A DNA stretch of 64,000 nt. Origin: JBAXTZ01 sp037129925. Its GTDB lineage: Bacteria > Bacillota > Negativicutes > JBAXTZ01. The first letter of the stretch is position 1. The number at the start of each line of letters is the position of its first letter. The position numbers were made by a program, and so were the translations under genes. Location of the stretch: assembly GCA_037129925.1 (NCBI GenBank), contig JBAXTZ010000005.1, positions 30,578 to 94,577 of the forward strand, given 5' to 3'. Shown piece by piece: positions 34,623 to 43,891 of the stretch. The notes under the pieces are model-generated. The model was given only the letters and a program-made list of their open reading frames with translations. It was not told where the DNA came from and did no database searches.

Positions 34623-34648
34623 GTAGGGGCAACCCCCTGTGGTTGCCC
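34623..34648 (+). repeat. GTAGGGGC-headed hairpin element
   Basis: A 26-bp element beginning GTAGGGGC, with a stem of GGGCAACC and GGTTGCCC. It is identical to the copy at 43837-43862, and similar flanks (aaattacg before, tgtgaa after) are shared. Confidence 0.9.
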
Positions 34649-34701
34649 TTGGTGTGAAACCGGAGATTCAAAAACGAGAAAATAATGCCGATGGAGGGAA
34701 T

Positions 34702-36012
34702 GTGCAGAATAGTTCGATTAATTATGCCAAGTGGCTAAAACTGGCGATGCTGACAGTTGGACTGGGTAGCATTTACAAAATTGCGTATGTTACCGATGTC
34801 TTATATGTTCCGTTTCAGGATGCGTTTGGGCTGAGCAATTCCCAGATTGCATTTACGCTGACTGTCTATTCCGTTGCCCAGACAATTGCTTATTTGTTGT
34901 CGACTTACGCGGCCGACCGGGTGCCGGCTAAATATTTGGTCGGCGGCTCACTAGTCATCACCGGAATTTGCGGTTTTGTCATTTCGACAATGCCGGCTTA
35001 TTCGACGCTGTTGATGGTCTGGATAGTATTGGGTGTGTTTTGCGAGGGTATGTATTGGCCGGCATTAGCTAAACTGGTGCGAATGCTCGGCCGGGATGAT
35101 GAGCAAGGCCGGATGTTTGGTATCCTTGCCGGTGGGCGGGGAATTATTGATACTTCGGTATCGTTTTTGGGTGGCGTAATATTATTTAGTTACTTTGGTA
35201 GTGGCATTAGCGGTTTGAAAGCCACTTTTATCTTCTACGCTTGCTGGGATGTTACCATTGGCTTAATCACGCTGATTTTCTTAAAACAATCGACGTTTTC
35301 CAACAAAATTGATGCTGACGAGAGTGTTACATTTAAAGATACGCTGCAAGTGTTGAAAATGCCGGAATCATGGATGGCGGCATTCATCGTATTTTTTGCC
35401 TATTGCGGGATGGTTACAACTTCGTACTTTAATCCGTATCTGGTGAAAATGTATCATATGCCGGTCGCGGTAGCGGCAATATACGGTATTATCGCCTCCT
35501 ACGGTTTGCGGATTGGCGCCGGCCCCCTGAGTGGATTTATTGTTGATTTTCCATTTAAAGGCGCCGCCAGCCGGTTGATGTACATCGGTTTCGCGGCAGC
35601 CGCGTTGGTTGCGGTAACATTGTTGATGATACCGGTCCATGAGGCGATGTTGTGGCCGACGATTATTTTGACATTGGTATTCTGCTTTATGATTTTGTCG
35701 ATGCGCGCAACCTACACGGTCTTGTTTGAAGAAGTCAAAATGCCGCGCAAAACTATGGGCGCGTCGGTGGCGTTTGCCTGTTTCATCGGATTTACGCCGA
35801 CAATGTTTGGCTATCCGGTTGCCGGCTGGATATTAGATAAGTATGGAGACGCGGTGGGTTTCAATATGTTGTGGGGAATTACTTCGATATGTATGTTTAT
35901 GGGAGTGATAATATCGCTTCGGATGCGGATGCATGTGCGTAAGCGGTTGAGAATTATCCGGCGGCAGAAGGCGCTGGAAAGCAAGATGGCGGAGGTAGGA
36001 AGTAGGAAGTAG
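34702..36012 (+). CDS. MFS transporter
   Basis: The protein is 436 residues from GTG 34702 with ggagg at 34693-34697. The longer frame from 34639 would start inside the hairpin element. Twelve helices are predicted in two halves, with TLTVYSVAQTIAYLLSTYAADRVPAK as the MFS A motif region. The substrate is unknown. The final codons and the stop (36010-36012) lie in a heptamer tract, so its C-terminus (EVGSRK) is repeat-derived. Confidence 0.8.
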   Translation: MQNSSINYAKWLKLAMLTVGLGSIYKIAYVTDVLYVPFQDAFGLSNSQIAFTLTVYSVAQTIAYLLSTYAADRVPAKYLVGGSLVITGICGFVISTMPAYSTLLMVWIVLGVFCEGMYWPALAKLVRMLGRDDEQGRMFGILAGGRGIIDTSVSFLGGVILFSYFGSGISGLKATFIFYACWDVTIGLITLIFLKQSTFSNKIDADESVTFKDTLQVLKMPESWMAAFIVFFAYCGMVTTSYFNPYLVKMYHMPVAVAAIYGIIASYGLRIGAGPLSGFIVDFPFKGAASRLMYIGFAAAALVAVTLLMIPVHEAMLWPTIILTLVFCFMILSMRATYTVLFEEVKMPRKTMGASVAFACFIGFTPTMFGYPVAGWILDKYGDAVGFNMLWGITSICMFMGVIISLRMRMHVRKRLRIIRRQKALESKMAEVGSRK

Positions 36013-36049
36013 GAAGTAGGAAGTAGGAAGTAGGAAGTAGGAAGTAGGA
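36001..36049 (+). repeat. Perfect heptamer tract AGTAGGA x7
   Basis: Seven exact AGTAGGA copies run from 36001 to 36049, continuing the gtagga just before. The upstream transporter gene ends within it. Confidence 0.95.
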
Positions 36050-36124
36050 ATATATTTTTGGACGCTGGAAATGTTTGAGGAGTGAGCGGCGAAAAACTAT
36101 AAAAACAGATAGAGGGAAGAGAAA

Positions 36125-36583
36125 ATGGCTTGTAAATGTGACCAATCAAATTGTGACCAATCAAATTGTGACCAATCAACTTGTGGACAACTAACTGAGG
36201 AACAACAAGTTCAATATCGTGCTGAAGCAGTTGATAAGTATGGTAAATCAGTTGTCGAGGACAGCCAGAAGCGAATTGACGCTTTGGGTAAAGAGGGTAT
36301 TGCCGACTTGCAAGCACTCTGGTTTGAAATTTGTAATGTGATTTATGAACGGCGTGATTACGGGGTGGCGGACAAATTCGTCCAAGAACAGGCCGGAAAA
36401 TTGCATCAATGGGTAAACAACTTTTGGGATTGTGACATTGTCGCATTTAAGGGACTGGGTAGAACTTACAATAGCAGCGCTGATTTTCGTGCCAATATTA
36501 TCCGCCAATTCGGCGGTGAAATGCCGGCATTTTTGGAAAAAGTTATTAGCCATTATTGTGCTGAAGCGAGCAAAAATCATTAA
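36125..36583 (+). CDS. Stand-alone TipAS-like domain protein with Cys-repeat N-terminus
   Basis: This 152-residue protein has a C-terminal part (about 27-148, with YRAEAVDKYG, AGKLHQWVNNFW and YNSSADFRANIIRQFG) resembling the TipAS antibiotic-recognition domain, here without the usual MerR helix-turn-helix. Residues 3-20 are CKCDQSNCDQSNCDQSTC: cysteines at 3, 5, 10, 15 and 20 in a 15-bp repeat, which may be a metal site. The next gene is an [FeFe]-hydrogenase 20 bp downstream, so the two are co-transcribed. Function unknown; antibiotic binding is only a family analogy. Confidence 0.65.
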   Translation: MACKCDQSNCDQSNCDQSTCGQLTEEQQVQYRAEAVDKYGKSVVEDSQKRIDALGKEGIADLQALWFEICNVIYERRDYGVADKFVQEQAGKLHQWVNNFWDCDIVAFKGLGRTYNSSADFRANIIRQFGGEMPAFLEKVISHYCAEASKNH

Positions 36584-36603
36584 CCGACCGGAAGGAGCCT
36601 CGG

Positions 36604-38028
36604 ATGATCAAAAATAAAACCACCCAAATTCGTGAACAGGCAGTTATTGATATCGTGAGGTTGATGCGTCAGGGCGAGCTGAAAGCCGGGTTGCCAAAAC
36701 TGGTTCGGCGTATTCTTCCCGGACCCAATCCGACTTATCGCGATTCGCTGTATATGGAACGTGAAGTGTTGATGCAGCGGATTAAAATTTATTTAGGACT
36801 GGACTACAAGCAAACTAAAGACTTGGAATTGTATGAGCTGGCGGAACATTTACCGGCTATTTTGACGGAAACAAGTGACTGGCAGGCGGGGAACAAGATT
36901 ATTCAAGTGGTAAAAGAGGGTTGTGATGCTTGTCCGTCTTCGGGCTATTATATTAGCGACCTCTGCCGGAATTGTTTAGAAAAACGCTGTGTTGCCGCTT
37001 GTCCGAAAAATGCCATCGACCTAATCGGTAACCGGGCGGTTATTGATAAGAAGAAGTGCGTTAATTGCGGCTTGTGCATGAGGGCCTGTAATTTTTCAGC
37101 CGTTGTAAAACTGGAACGCCCCTGTAAGAAAGCCTGTCCGGTTGGCGCGATAACCGAGGACGAATACGGTAGCGCTGAAATCGTTACTGACAAGTGTATT
37201 GTATGCGGACGGTGTGTCCAGGCTTGTCCGTTTGGCGTAATTGAATTCATTGCCGATTTACCTAAAATAGTCAATCAAATGTTGAATGGGACGCAACTGG
37301 TTGCGATTGTGGCGCCGGCGATTTTGGGACAGTTTGGGATGTCGACTTCCTTTCAAACCATTCGCGAAAGTTTGTTGAAAATCGGTTTTTCTGAAGTGTT
37401 TGAAGCAGCAAACGGCGCGGATTTGGTGGCGCAGGAAGAAGCTGAACACTTTTCTGCCGGTGGTTCATTCATGACGACATCGTGTTGTCCGGCGTTTGTT
37501 GAATATATAAAAAAATACCAACCACAGCAGATTGCCAACATTTCTGCGGCGGTTTCGCCGATGGTGAAGATGGGCCAATTGGCACGCACTCTGCATCCGG
37601 ACGCCAAAATAGTATTCTTCGGTCCTTGTCTTGCCAAGAAGCTGGAGACCTATAATAGTGAAGTAATCGATTACTGTACTACTTTTGAAGGATTGAAGAT
37701 ATTATTTGATTTTGCGGAAATAAATTTAGCAGATAATGCCAGTGAAGAAGAAATGAACGCGACGGTTGACGGATGGAAATTTGCCTGCGCCGGTGGTGTG
37801 GCGAAATATGTTCAGAAAATCGGCGAACATGATTTGCGGGCAATAGCTATGAATGGGATGGAAGAGGCGGCGGAAGTTTTCAAAAAAATCGCCGATGGCA
37901 ACTATGATTTATTGGAAGGGATGGCTTGCCGGGGTGGTTGTATCAACGGGCCAGGGGTTATTGCCAATCCCAAACTGACGGAGACTTTGATAAAAAAATT
38001 ATCCGAATTAGGTAACAGAGCCAAATAA
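36604..38028 (+). CDS. [FeFe]-hydrogenase, monomeric ferredoxin-domain type
   Basis: This 474-residue protein has two or three 4Fe-4S ferredoxin motifs (about 110-215, CRNCLEKRCVAACP, CVNCGLCMRAC, CIVCGRCVQACP) before the H-cluster domain (about 230-470). The H-cluster signatures are present: TSCC with C294/C295, GPC with C342 and MACRGGC with C442 and C446. The canonical L2 MPC is GPC here and L3 GGG is GPG. It should catalyse H2 evolution or uptake with ferredoxin. The ATG follows ggaggagc-like aaggagc. No maturases are in this window. Confidence 0.85.
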   Translation: MIKNKTTQIREQAVIDIVRLMRQGELKAGLPKLVRRILPGPNPTYRDSLYMEREVLMQRIKIYLGLDYKQTKDLELYELAEHLPAILTETSDWQAGNKIIQVVKEGCDACPSSGYYISDLCRNCLEKRCVAACPKNAIDLIGNRAVIDKKKCVNCGLCMRACNFSAVVKLERPCKKACPVGAITEDEYGSAEIVTDKCIVCGRCVQACPFGVIEFIADLPKIVNQMLNGTQLVAIVAPAILGQFGMSTSFQTIRESLLKIGFSEVFEAANGADLVAQEEAEHFSAGGSFMTTSCCPAFVEYIKKYQPQQIANISAAVSPMVKMGQLARTLHPDAKIVFFGPCLAKKLETYNSEVIDYCTTFEGLKILFDFAEINLADNASEEEMNATVDGWKFACAGGVAKYVQKIGEHDLRAIAMNGMEEAAEVFKKIADGNYDLLEGMACRGGCINGPGVIANPKLTETLIKKLSELGNRAK

Positions 38029-38051
38029 CAAACCAGATAAGAGGAGAGTTG

Positions 38052-39095
38052 ATGAAAAAACTATTTGCGTTGCTCATTGTACTGACATTTGTGATTTCCT
38101 GTGGCGCGGGGTTTGCCGCCGAGCCGATGACCTATGAAATTGCCGACGCGCACAACCATTACACGGATTGGGTTCAGGGAACCGAAGGGGTGGATTCTTA
38201 TATTGAGTGCATGGATGCTGCCAAAGTTACTGACTCGGTGTTCTGGGGTATTCCGCTAAGTAAAATGTGGCGCACCGAGGAAGGAATCGACCGCGAGACA
38301 GTTCGCAAACTGGATATTTCGCCGCGCTATTGGGACAAAGAAACCGACTTTGTTGTCGCCTACGCTTACGCGCACGCCAAACCGGAGCAGCAAAAGCGCT
38401 TGCATCCGTTTTTGTGCGGCATCAATGGCCAGGATAAAACCAGTTTGGAACACGTCCGTCGCATGATTCAAATGTATCCGGGAATGTGGAAAGGAATTGG
38501 GGAAATTTTTAGCTACCATGATTTTGCCAGTTGGCTGACTTATGGCGACATCCCTCATCCCGATGCTGCCGGCTATGATCTGGTGTACAAATTTGCGGCA
38601 AAATATAAAATGCCAGTGGTCATTCACAGCAACATGACCGCTGCCCGCGCTACTGAACCGCTGTATCTCGCGCAAATGGAAAACGCTATTCGTAGCAACC
38701 CCGGCACAACTTTTGTCTGGGCGCATGTCGGGGTGTCAAACCTGTTGATTATTAAAGACCTGCCGGCAATCGCTGATCGGTTGCTCGCGCAATATCCCAA
38801 TCTTGATTTTGATATTTCCTGGTTAGTGTACGATGATTATATTGCCAAAAATGGTCGGTTGGATCCTATTTGGGTGGCATTGATCAAAAAATACCCCGAT
38901 CGGTTTATGATTGGCTCGGACTTGGTCGGTCATTTCAAACCACTAGAAAATTACAAAGGTGAAATCCGCAAATATGATTTGCTGTTGAACAGCCTGCCGG
39001 TGGACATTGCCAAAAAACTGGCAAAAGATAACTTTATGAAATTGTTGCCAGCGAAAGGAATAACCTTGTTGCCGGAAGACCGGATTACGATTTAG
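38052..39095 (+). CDS. Exported amidohydrolase (PF04909-like)
   Basis: The product is 347 residues from ATG 38052 (gaggag; TTG 38049 adjoins). The signal peptide ends near GFAAEP. The metal site motif ADAHNHY, HSNM, WAHVG and GSDLVG fit the amidohydrolase-2 TIM barrel fold. It hydrolyses a C-N or C-O bond in an unknown substrate outside the cytoplasm. It follows the hydrogenase by 23 bp, so co-transcription is likely, although a functional link is unclear. Confidence 0.7.
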   Translation: MKKLFALLIVLTFVISCGAGFAAEPMTYEIADAHNHYTDWVQGTEGVDSYIECMDAAKVTDSVFWGIPLSKMWRTEEGIDRETVRKLDISPRYWDKETDFVVAYAYAHAKPEQQKRLHPFLCGINGQDKTSLEHVRRMIQMYPGMWKGIGEIFSYHDFASWLTYGDIPHPDAAGYDLVYKFAAKYKMPVVIHSNMTAARATEPLYLAQMENAIRSNPGTTFVWAHVGVSNLLIIKDLPAIADRLLAQYPNLDFDISWLVYDDYIAKNGRLDPIWVALIKKYPDRFMIGSDLVGHFKPLENYKGEIRKYDLLLNSLPVDIAKKLAKDNFMKLLPAKGITLLPEDRITI

Positions 39096-39104
39096 GACGG
39101 ATTT

Positions 39105-40226
39105 ATGAGAAGAATAGTTGCTTTATTATTCGCAATCCTATTGGTTAGTTCGGCGGCATTTGCCGCGCCGAAGCCGGTCGTAAATCTGGATTGGAACAGT
39201 TATGTGTTCTTTTCCGGTGACAGAGAAAAAATCGCCGACAACTTTCGGTTGGCTGAGTTTGATTTCGGTCGCACCGAAGAAACAATAAAAGAATGGTTGC
39301 TATCGGCGCAAAAACGCGGCGTTTTACCGTTTGTTATCAAAGATACGGCCGACGATAATGTTTATGTTAACAATAATCAGTTACAGCAGACCGATAACCA
39401 GTTGGGAATAATATTGCTGATGACATCCGATCGAACGGCAGATGAAACCTTCAAAACGCTCGGTGTTATTCGGAGCGATTTCTACTGCACTTACAATATG
39501 CTTATTTGTAGCGCCGACAACAGTGACGGCAGTTTGCGGATACTATATAGTATCCCGATTAACGCCGTTTCGGAAAATCCGCTGCAATCGCCGCTTAGCG
39601 CCCCGCCAACGTTAGCGAACAAGGCGCAAGTATTTCAAGAACTGCTTAAAAAGTCGTTATATAATCAACTTGAGCCGAAGCTCAAAAAAATCAATCTGAA
39701 CAATTTGGAAACCAAGGCGGTTACGATGAATACCTTTCAGGTTGATACGGTGGAAATGAGTTCTAATAAAGCCGTGGCGTTGTATGGCAATCAGGCCGGA
39801 CAAATATCCGGTATCGTTGCCGAGTGGTATTCCGGCTGGCTGGCGGCCAACGACTTGCTGGTCTATCCGCCGCTTTGCGACGGCAACTGGAAAGGCTCGG
39901 CAACCAGTGGAATTTTTTCAATGACGGTCAGCAGCCCCAGTGGTAGCAAAATTGTTTCGATGCAACAAGCCAGTCATCTGATAACTCTGGATATTAGCGG
40001 AATAAATTGCAAAGTCGCCAAGATCAATATGGTTGAGCAACAGCTTATTTACAAAGTCTGGCTATCGGCGCTGTGCATACCGAAATTTGCCCGCGAAAAG
40101 GATTTTTCCTTTTACAAAACAGTCATCACTAATGCTCAAGACTATGATGAGCGCGACGAATACTCGATGGGATTATTTGCCGCCTGTCAATTATCGGCAG
40201 AAGATTTTGCCAAGAAGATGAAGTGA
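39105..40226 (+). CDS. Exported protein of unknown function
   Basis: This 373-residue protein has a signal peptide ending AAFA. It lies 9 bp after the amidohydrolase gene, so the two are probably co-transcribed. The mature protein is mixed alpha/beta with no motif I can recognise. Confidence 0.6.
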   Translation: MRRIVALLFAILLVSSAAFAAPKPVVNLDWNSYVFFSGDREKIADNFRLAEFDFGRTEETIKEWLLSAQKRGVLPFVIKDTADDNVYVNNNQLQQTDNQLGIILLMTSDRTADETFKTLGVIRSDFYCTYNMLICSADNSDGSLRILYSIPINAVSENPLQSPLSAPPTLANKAQVFQELLKKSLYNQLEPKLKKINLNNLETKAVTMNTFQVDTVEMSSNKAVALYGNQAGQISGIVAEWYSGWLAANDLLVYPPLCDGNWKGSATSGIFSMTVSSPSGSKIVSMQQASHLITLDISGINCKVAKINMVEQQLIYKVWLSALCIPKFAREKDFSFYKTVITNAQDYDERDEYSMGLFAACQLSAEDFAKKMK

Positions 40227-40231
40227 TTGTA

Positions 40232-40339
40232 AAAAGTGAAAAGTGAAAAGTGAAAAGTTAAAGGTGAATGGTGAATGGCGAAAAGTGAGTAACGGAGTTC
40301 GTCGTTAACCTTTTTGCATTTTACATTTAACTTTTAACC
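40232..40339 (+). repeat. Heptamer tracts in both strand senses (AAAAGTG family)
   Basis: Eight heptamers (40232-40287) begin AAAAGTG x3 and decay; 21 bp later four pyrimidine-rich heptamers, TTTTGCA, TTTTACA, TTTAACT and TTTAACC (40312-40339), follow. The tracts are roughly complementary. Confidence 0.8.
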
Positions 40340-40369
40340 AGTATAACCATTAACAAATCGAGGTAGAAT

Positions 40370-41923
40370 GTGAAAAGAATACTAATCTGTTGCTTAACGT
40401 TAATTTTGCTGGCGGTTGCAGCGTTTGCCGAAGCCGCGACTGTCAATGCGCCGTGCGGGCGAATTTCCGGCGTTGTTGCCGACAACGGCGCTAATGCCTG
40501 GCTGGGCATTCCTTACGCCGCGGAAACATCGGGAAAAAATCGCTTTCGTCCGCCCCAGCCGCTGCCCGATTTCACGGGTATATTCAATGCCGACAAATAC
40601 AGCCCGGCGTGTTTGCAGGTGATTAATCCTGATTTCAAGCTGGTGGATGAAATATCCGAGAGCAGTCTGACGCTCAACATCTGGACACCGTCAATCTCCA
40701 ACCACCAGCCGCCAGCCACCAATCTCCCCGTCTGCGTATTCATTCACGGCGGCGGCTATACCATCGGCAGTGGCGCGCAGTCGGTGTATAACGGCGCGAA
40801 TTTGGCCGAAAATGGCTCAGTGGTTTTTGTGACGATAAATTATCGCTTGGGCGCCGAGGGATTCCTCTATTTGAGCGCTGTGGATGAAAACTTTGTCGGT
40901 AGCGGAAACATCGGTTTGCAAGACCAAATCGCAGCGCTTCAATGGGTCAAACGTAATATTGCGGCATTTGGCGGCGATCCGACCCAAGTAACGATAATGG
41001 GTGAATCGGCCGGAGCCGGTTCAGTGGCTTGCCTGATGACGGCACCGGCGGCTAAAGGTTTGTTTAACAAAGCGATTATCGAAAGCGGCGGCTTTCAATT
41101 AACCAAAGACCAACAGGATGCCGGAGAAGTCACCAAAAAATTCATGAAATATGCCAATTGCAAGAATGTCGTCGAATTACAGAACCTTAGCGTGGAAAAG
41201 TTTTTGGCGGCGCAGGCGGTATTGATGAAAGAATACGGCTGGCTGGCAAATGAAACATTGTTTGCGCCGGTGCGTGGCGATGGGCTGATACCGGACAACC
41301 CGCTTGCCGAGTTGCAAAAGGGCGCGGCAAAAAATATCAGCTTGCTCATCGGCACCAATCAGGATGAAATGGGCTTGTTTAAGCGATTTGTACCCTTTCA
41401 ATCGCTTATGAACATGACGACCTACAGATTATTTGTGCCGGAAGATGCCGTTAAACTAATCGGGAAAATTGATTATCGGGCGCAACAGTTTTACCAAGCG
41501 ACTTATCCGCAACTTTCGGGTATCGATTTGCTATTCAAAGCAGTCGATGATACGTTTTTTCACGTTAACGCTTATAGATTGGCGGACGCGCAAAGTTACA
41601 ACGGTAACGTCTTTATGTACCGATTTACTTGGTCCGGTGAGTATGGCGCGGTGCATGGCATGGAGCTGCCGTTTATTTTTGGGAATGCAATGACTGATTC
41701 TAAAATATATTTCGGCAATGTGCCGTTTGATCCGCAAGTCAGCCGCTTGATGCAGCCGGCATGGCTGGCGTTTATAAACTCCGCAAATCCATCTGATACT
41801 CCGGCGACCGGGCTGTGGGCGCAATATGAAACCATTCACCGTCCGATGATGCAGTTGTCGACAACTGCCCAATTGCATTGTGATATCGACGGAGCGGCGC
41901 GATTGTTTTGGTATAACCAATAA
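40370..41923 (+). CDS. Secreted type B carboxylesterase
   Basis: The protein is 517 residues from GTG 40370 with gaggt upstream and a signal peptide (AAFA). Oxyanion motif HGGGYTIGSG and the nucleophile Ser213 in GESAGAGS mark the COesterase fold; the Glu and His of the triad are expected later in the sequence. It hydrolyses esters, perhaps plant or host derived. A heptamer tract (40692-40726) encodes a Pro/His-rich loop, SISNHQPPATNL, between the fold's early strands. Confidence 0.88.
   Translation: MKRILICCLTLILLAVAAFAEAATVNAPCGRISGVVADNGANAWLGIPYAAETSGKNRFRPPQPLPDFTGIFNADKYSPACLQVINPDFKLVDEISESSLTLNIWTPSISNHQPPATNLPVCVFIHGGGYTIGSGAQSVYNGANLAENGSVVFVTINYRLGAEGFLYLSAVDENFVGSGNIGLQDQIAALQWVKRNIAAFGGDPTQVTIMGESAGAGSVACLMTAPAAKGLFNKAIIESGGFQLTKDQQDAGEVTKKFMKYANCKNVVELQNLSVEKFLAAQAVLMKEYGWLANETLFAPVRGDGLIPDNPLAELQKGAAKNISLLIGTNQDEMGLFKRFVPFQSLMNMTTYRLFVPEDAVKLIGKIDYRAQQFYQATYPQLSGIDLLFKAVDDTFFHVNAYRLADAQSYNGNVFMYRFTWSGEYGAVHGMELPFIFGNAMTDSKIYFGNVPFDPQVSRLMQPAWLAFINSANPSDTPATGLWAQYETIHRPMMQLSTTAQLHCDIDGAARLFWYNQ
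40692..40726 (+). repeat. Heptamer tract inside the carboxylesterase gene
   Basis: Five 7-bp units: caatctc, caaccac, cagccgc, cagccac, caatctc. They read through in frame. Confidence 0.75.
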
Positions 41924-41927
41924 AAAA

Positions 41928-41963
41928 GGAGGCACTCAAAAGCGTTGAGTGCCTCCTCCTTTT
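41928..41963. terminator. Bidirectional terminator shared by two convergent genes
   Basis: A perfect 12-bp stem, GGAGGCACTCAA (41928-41939) with TTGAGTGCCTCC (41945-41956), has a preceding A-run and a following T-run, so it works in both directions. The permease gene ends inside it. Confidence 0.92.
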
Positions 41964-43279
41964 TTTGTCTTTATCGAGTAGGCGATAAATAGCAGCAAAA
42001 GCCAAAGTGGTGCGATGAAAGCGGTTTCGGACATTCCTGGCGTAAACCACATGATTACAAACACTGCGACCAAGAACAGATAGCATAAATAACTGATATA
42101 GGGATAAAAGGGTAAAGTGAAGGTCGATGCAGATTGTTTACCAACGGCAACTAATTTGCGAAAATGCGCGTGGGTTATCAAAATCATGAACCAGTTTATC
42201 AAAGCTGCGGCGGTAGCAACCGCCACGACGTACATGAACGCCGCCTTTGGCGCCAGATACAGCAGGAACACCGCCGCCAGCGAAATGAGCGCTGAAAACA
42301 AGATTGCATTGCGGGGAATGCTGCGGCTGTTTAACTTGGCGAAAACTTTCGGAGCGCTACCGTGTTCGGCCAAGTTGAAAAGCATCCGGCCGTTGGCGTA
42401 AAGTGCGCTATTGTAGGCCGATAGCGCGGCAGTAACGATAATGAAGTTCAAAATATTTGCGGCTGCCGAGATACCAATATCCGAAAAAACTTCGACATAC
42501 GGACTATTTAGCGAGCTCATTGCATTCCAAGGATAGAGCATTAAAATAATTGCGGTCGAGCCGATATAAAAAATCAGGATGCGGGCAATAATGCTGTTGA
42601 CCGCTTTGGGAATGGTTTTGGCGGGGTTCGCTGCCTCGCCGGCGGTAATGCCGATTAGCTCAGTGCCACCAAAAGAAAACATCACGACGGTCATCGACAT
42701 CAGAAAACCGCTCAGACCATGTGGATAAAAACCGCCATGCGCGCTCAAATGGGCAACACTGGCGGTAAAACCGCTACCAAAAAAAATCAGATAACCGCCA
42801 AAACCAATCATAGAAATTATTGCTGCCACCTTTACGCCGGATAACCAGTATTCGGTCTCGCCGAAGGTCTTGACGTTGATTAGATTGACCACGGTCAGTA
42901 AAACGGCGCAAGCCAAAGCTGATAGCCATTCCGGCACTATGGGAAACCAATAGTTAATATAGATGCCAAACGCGATTAATTCGGCCATGCTGACGATTAC
43001 ATAGTTAAACCAATAATTCCAGCCGGTAATGAACCCGGCTGCCGGTCCCCAATAGTCATACGCGTAAGCCGAAAATGAGCCGGATACCGGATTTTGCACC
43101 GACATTTCGGCAAGCGCCCGCACAATGTAGTACATAAACACACCGCAGACAGCGTAAGATAATAACACACTTGGCCCGGTCATGGCGATAGTATCTTTGG
43201 AGCCAAAGAACAAACCGGTGCCGATAGCGCTGCCGAGTGCAATCATCTGAATATGACGATTTTTTAGTGTACGTTGCAT
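41936..43279 (-). CDS. APC-family amino-acid permease (AAT type)
   Basis: The protein is 447 residues from ATG 43279 (ggagg four bp upstream; ATG 43282 is too close). LGSAIGTGLFFGSKDTI is the first-helix motif of the AAT family, which includes lysine, proline and D-serine/D-alanine permeases. Twelve helices are predicted. The stop codon (41936-41938) is inside the terminator hairpin, whose arm encodes the tail KKGGGTQRF. Confidence 0.87.
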   Translation of the reverse strand: MQRTLKNRHIQMIALGSAIGTGLFFGSKDTIAMTGPSVLLSYAVCGVFMYYIVRALAEMSVQNPVSGSFSAYAYDYWGPAAGFITGWNYWFNYVIVSMAELIAFGIYINYWFPIVPEWLSALACAVLLTVVNLINVKTFGETEYWLSGVKVAAIISMIGFGGYLIFFGSGFTASVAHLSAHGGFYPHGLSGFLMSMTVVMFSFGGTELIGITAGEAANPAKTIPKAVNSIIARILIFYIGSTAIILMLYPWNAMSSLNSPYVEVFSDIGISAAANILNFIIVTAALSAYNSALYANGRMLFNLAEHGSAPKVFAKLNSRSIPRNAILFSALISLAAVFLLYLAPKAAFMYVVAVATAAALINWFMILITHAHFRKLVAVGKQSASTFTLPFYPYISYLCYLFLVAVFVIMWFTPGMSETAFIAPLWLLLLFIAYSIKTKKGGGTQRF

Positions 43280-43362
43280 CATGCCTCCTTGTTTAGCTGT
43301 TTTGTACAAAAACGATTTATTTTGTAGTATAATCCTAATTATAGCAAATGATAGAGGCTTTG

Positions 43363-43818
43363 GTGTATATTATGATAAGAGTTTGGCTTATTTTAGTAGT
43401 GATGGTGTTTATGATACGATTAATTCGTTCTCATATTGAGTTGACCCGCAAAATTATTATCGGTGTAGTCGCTTTGGTAATAGTAGTTGGCGGCTATATT
43501 GCTTATAGCCAGCTATTTTCGATTGAAGCTGATTCCGGACAGGTCATCCGAGCACTGGAGGATGCCGATAAAGGCATCGTTCAATATCAGAAAAAGACTG
43601 GCAAGTATCCGGCAACCAGCAATGACCTGGAATCGCTCGGAATAGTTTGGCCACATATTTCCGGCGGTTATCGGTTGGCCGATGGCTATAACCTTACCAA
43701 CGAAGTGGTGGTAGTTAACAAAATCGCCGACCGAAACTGCGGCGCCAACCGCGCTGCAGTGACGATAAATTATCAGCCTTATGATGTGGAACACGTTCGG
43801 TTAGTGGTTGGGCAGTAG
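43363..43818 (+). CDS. Pseudopilin-like small membrane protein
   Basis: The product is about 151 residues from GTG 43363 (agagg upstream); ATG 43348 and ATG 43372 are alternatives. It has one or two N-terminal hydrophobic segments and a short extracytoplasmic domain with DKGIVQYQKKTGKYPATSNDLESLGI, which resembles the KTGRYP... region of type II pseudopilins. No other secretion gene is near. The assignment is tentative. Confidence 0.5.
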   Translation: MYIMIRVWLILVVMVFMIRLIRSHIELTRKIIIGVVALVIVVGGYIAYSQLFSIEADSGQVIRALEDADKGIVQYQKKTGKYPATSNDLESLGIVWPHISGGYRLADGYNLTNEVVVVNKIADRNCGANRAAVTINYQPYDVEHVRLVVGQ

Positions 43819-43836
43819 CGAATGGTAAAATTACGG

Positions 43837-43862
43837 GTAGGGGCAACCCCCTGTGGTTGCCC
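43837..43862 (+). repeat. GTAGGGGC-headed hairpin element
   Basis: It is identical over 26 bp to the element at 34623-34648. It lies between the pseudopilin-like gene and rsmG. Confidence 0.9.
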
Positions 43863-43891
43863 TCTGTGTGAAGGGAGTATGAGTAGTTGCT

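Noticed and set aside
36001..36049. Heptamer tract considered as an iteron-type origin
   Set aside because: It overlaps the end of a transporter gene and has no replication initiator gene or AT-rich DUE beside it.
36604..38028. Hydrogenase considered as a non-catalytic sensor (HydS-like)
   Set aside because: The H-cluster cysteines and the TSCC motif are intact, favouring a catalytic enzyme, although the GPC and GPG changes leave some doubt.
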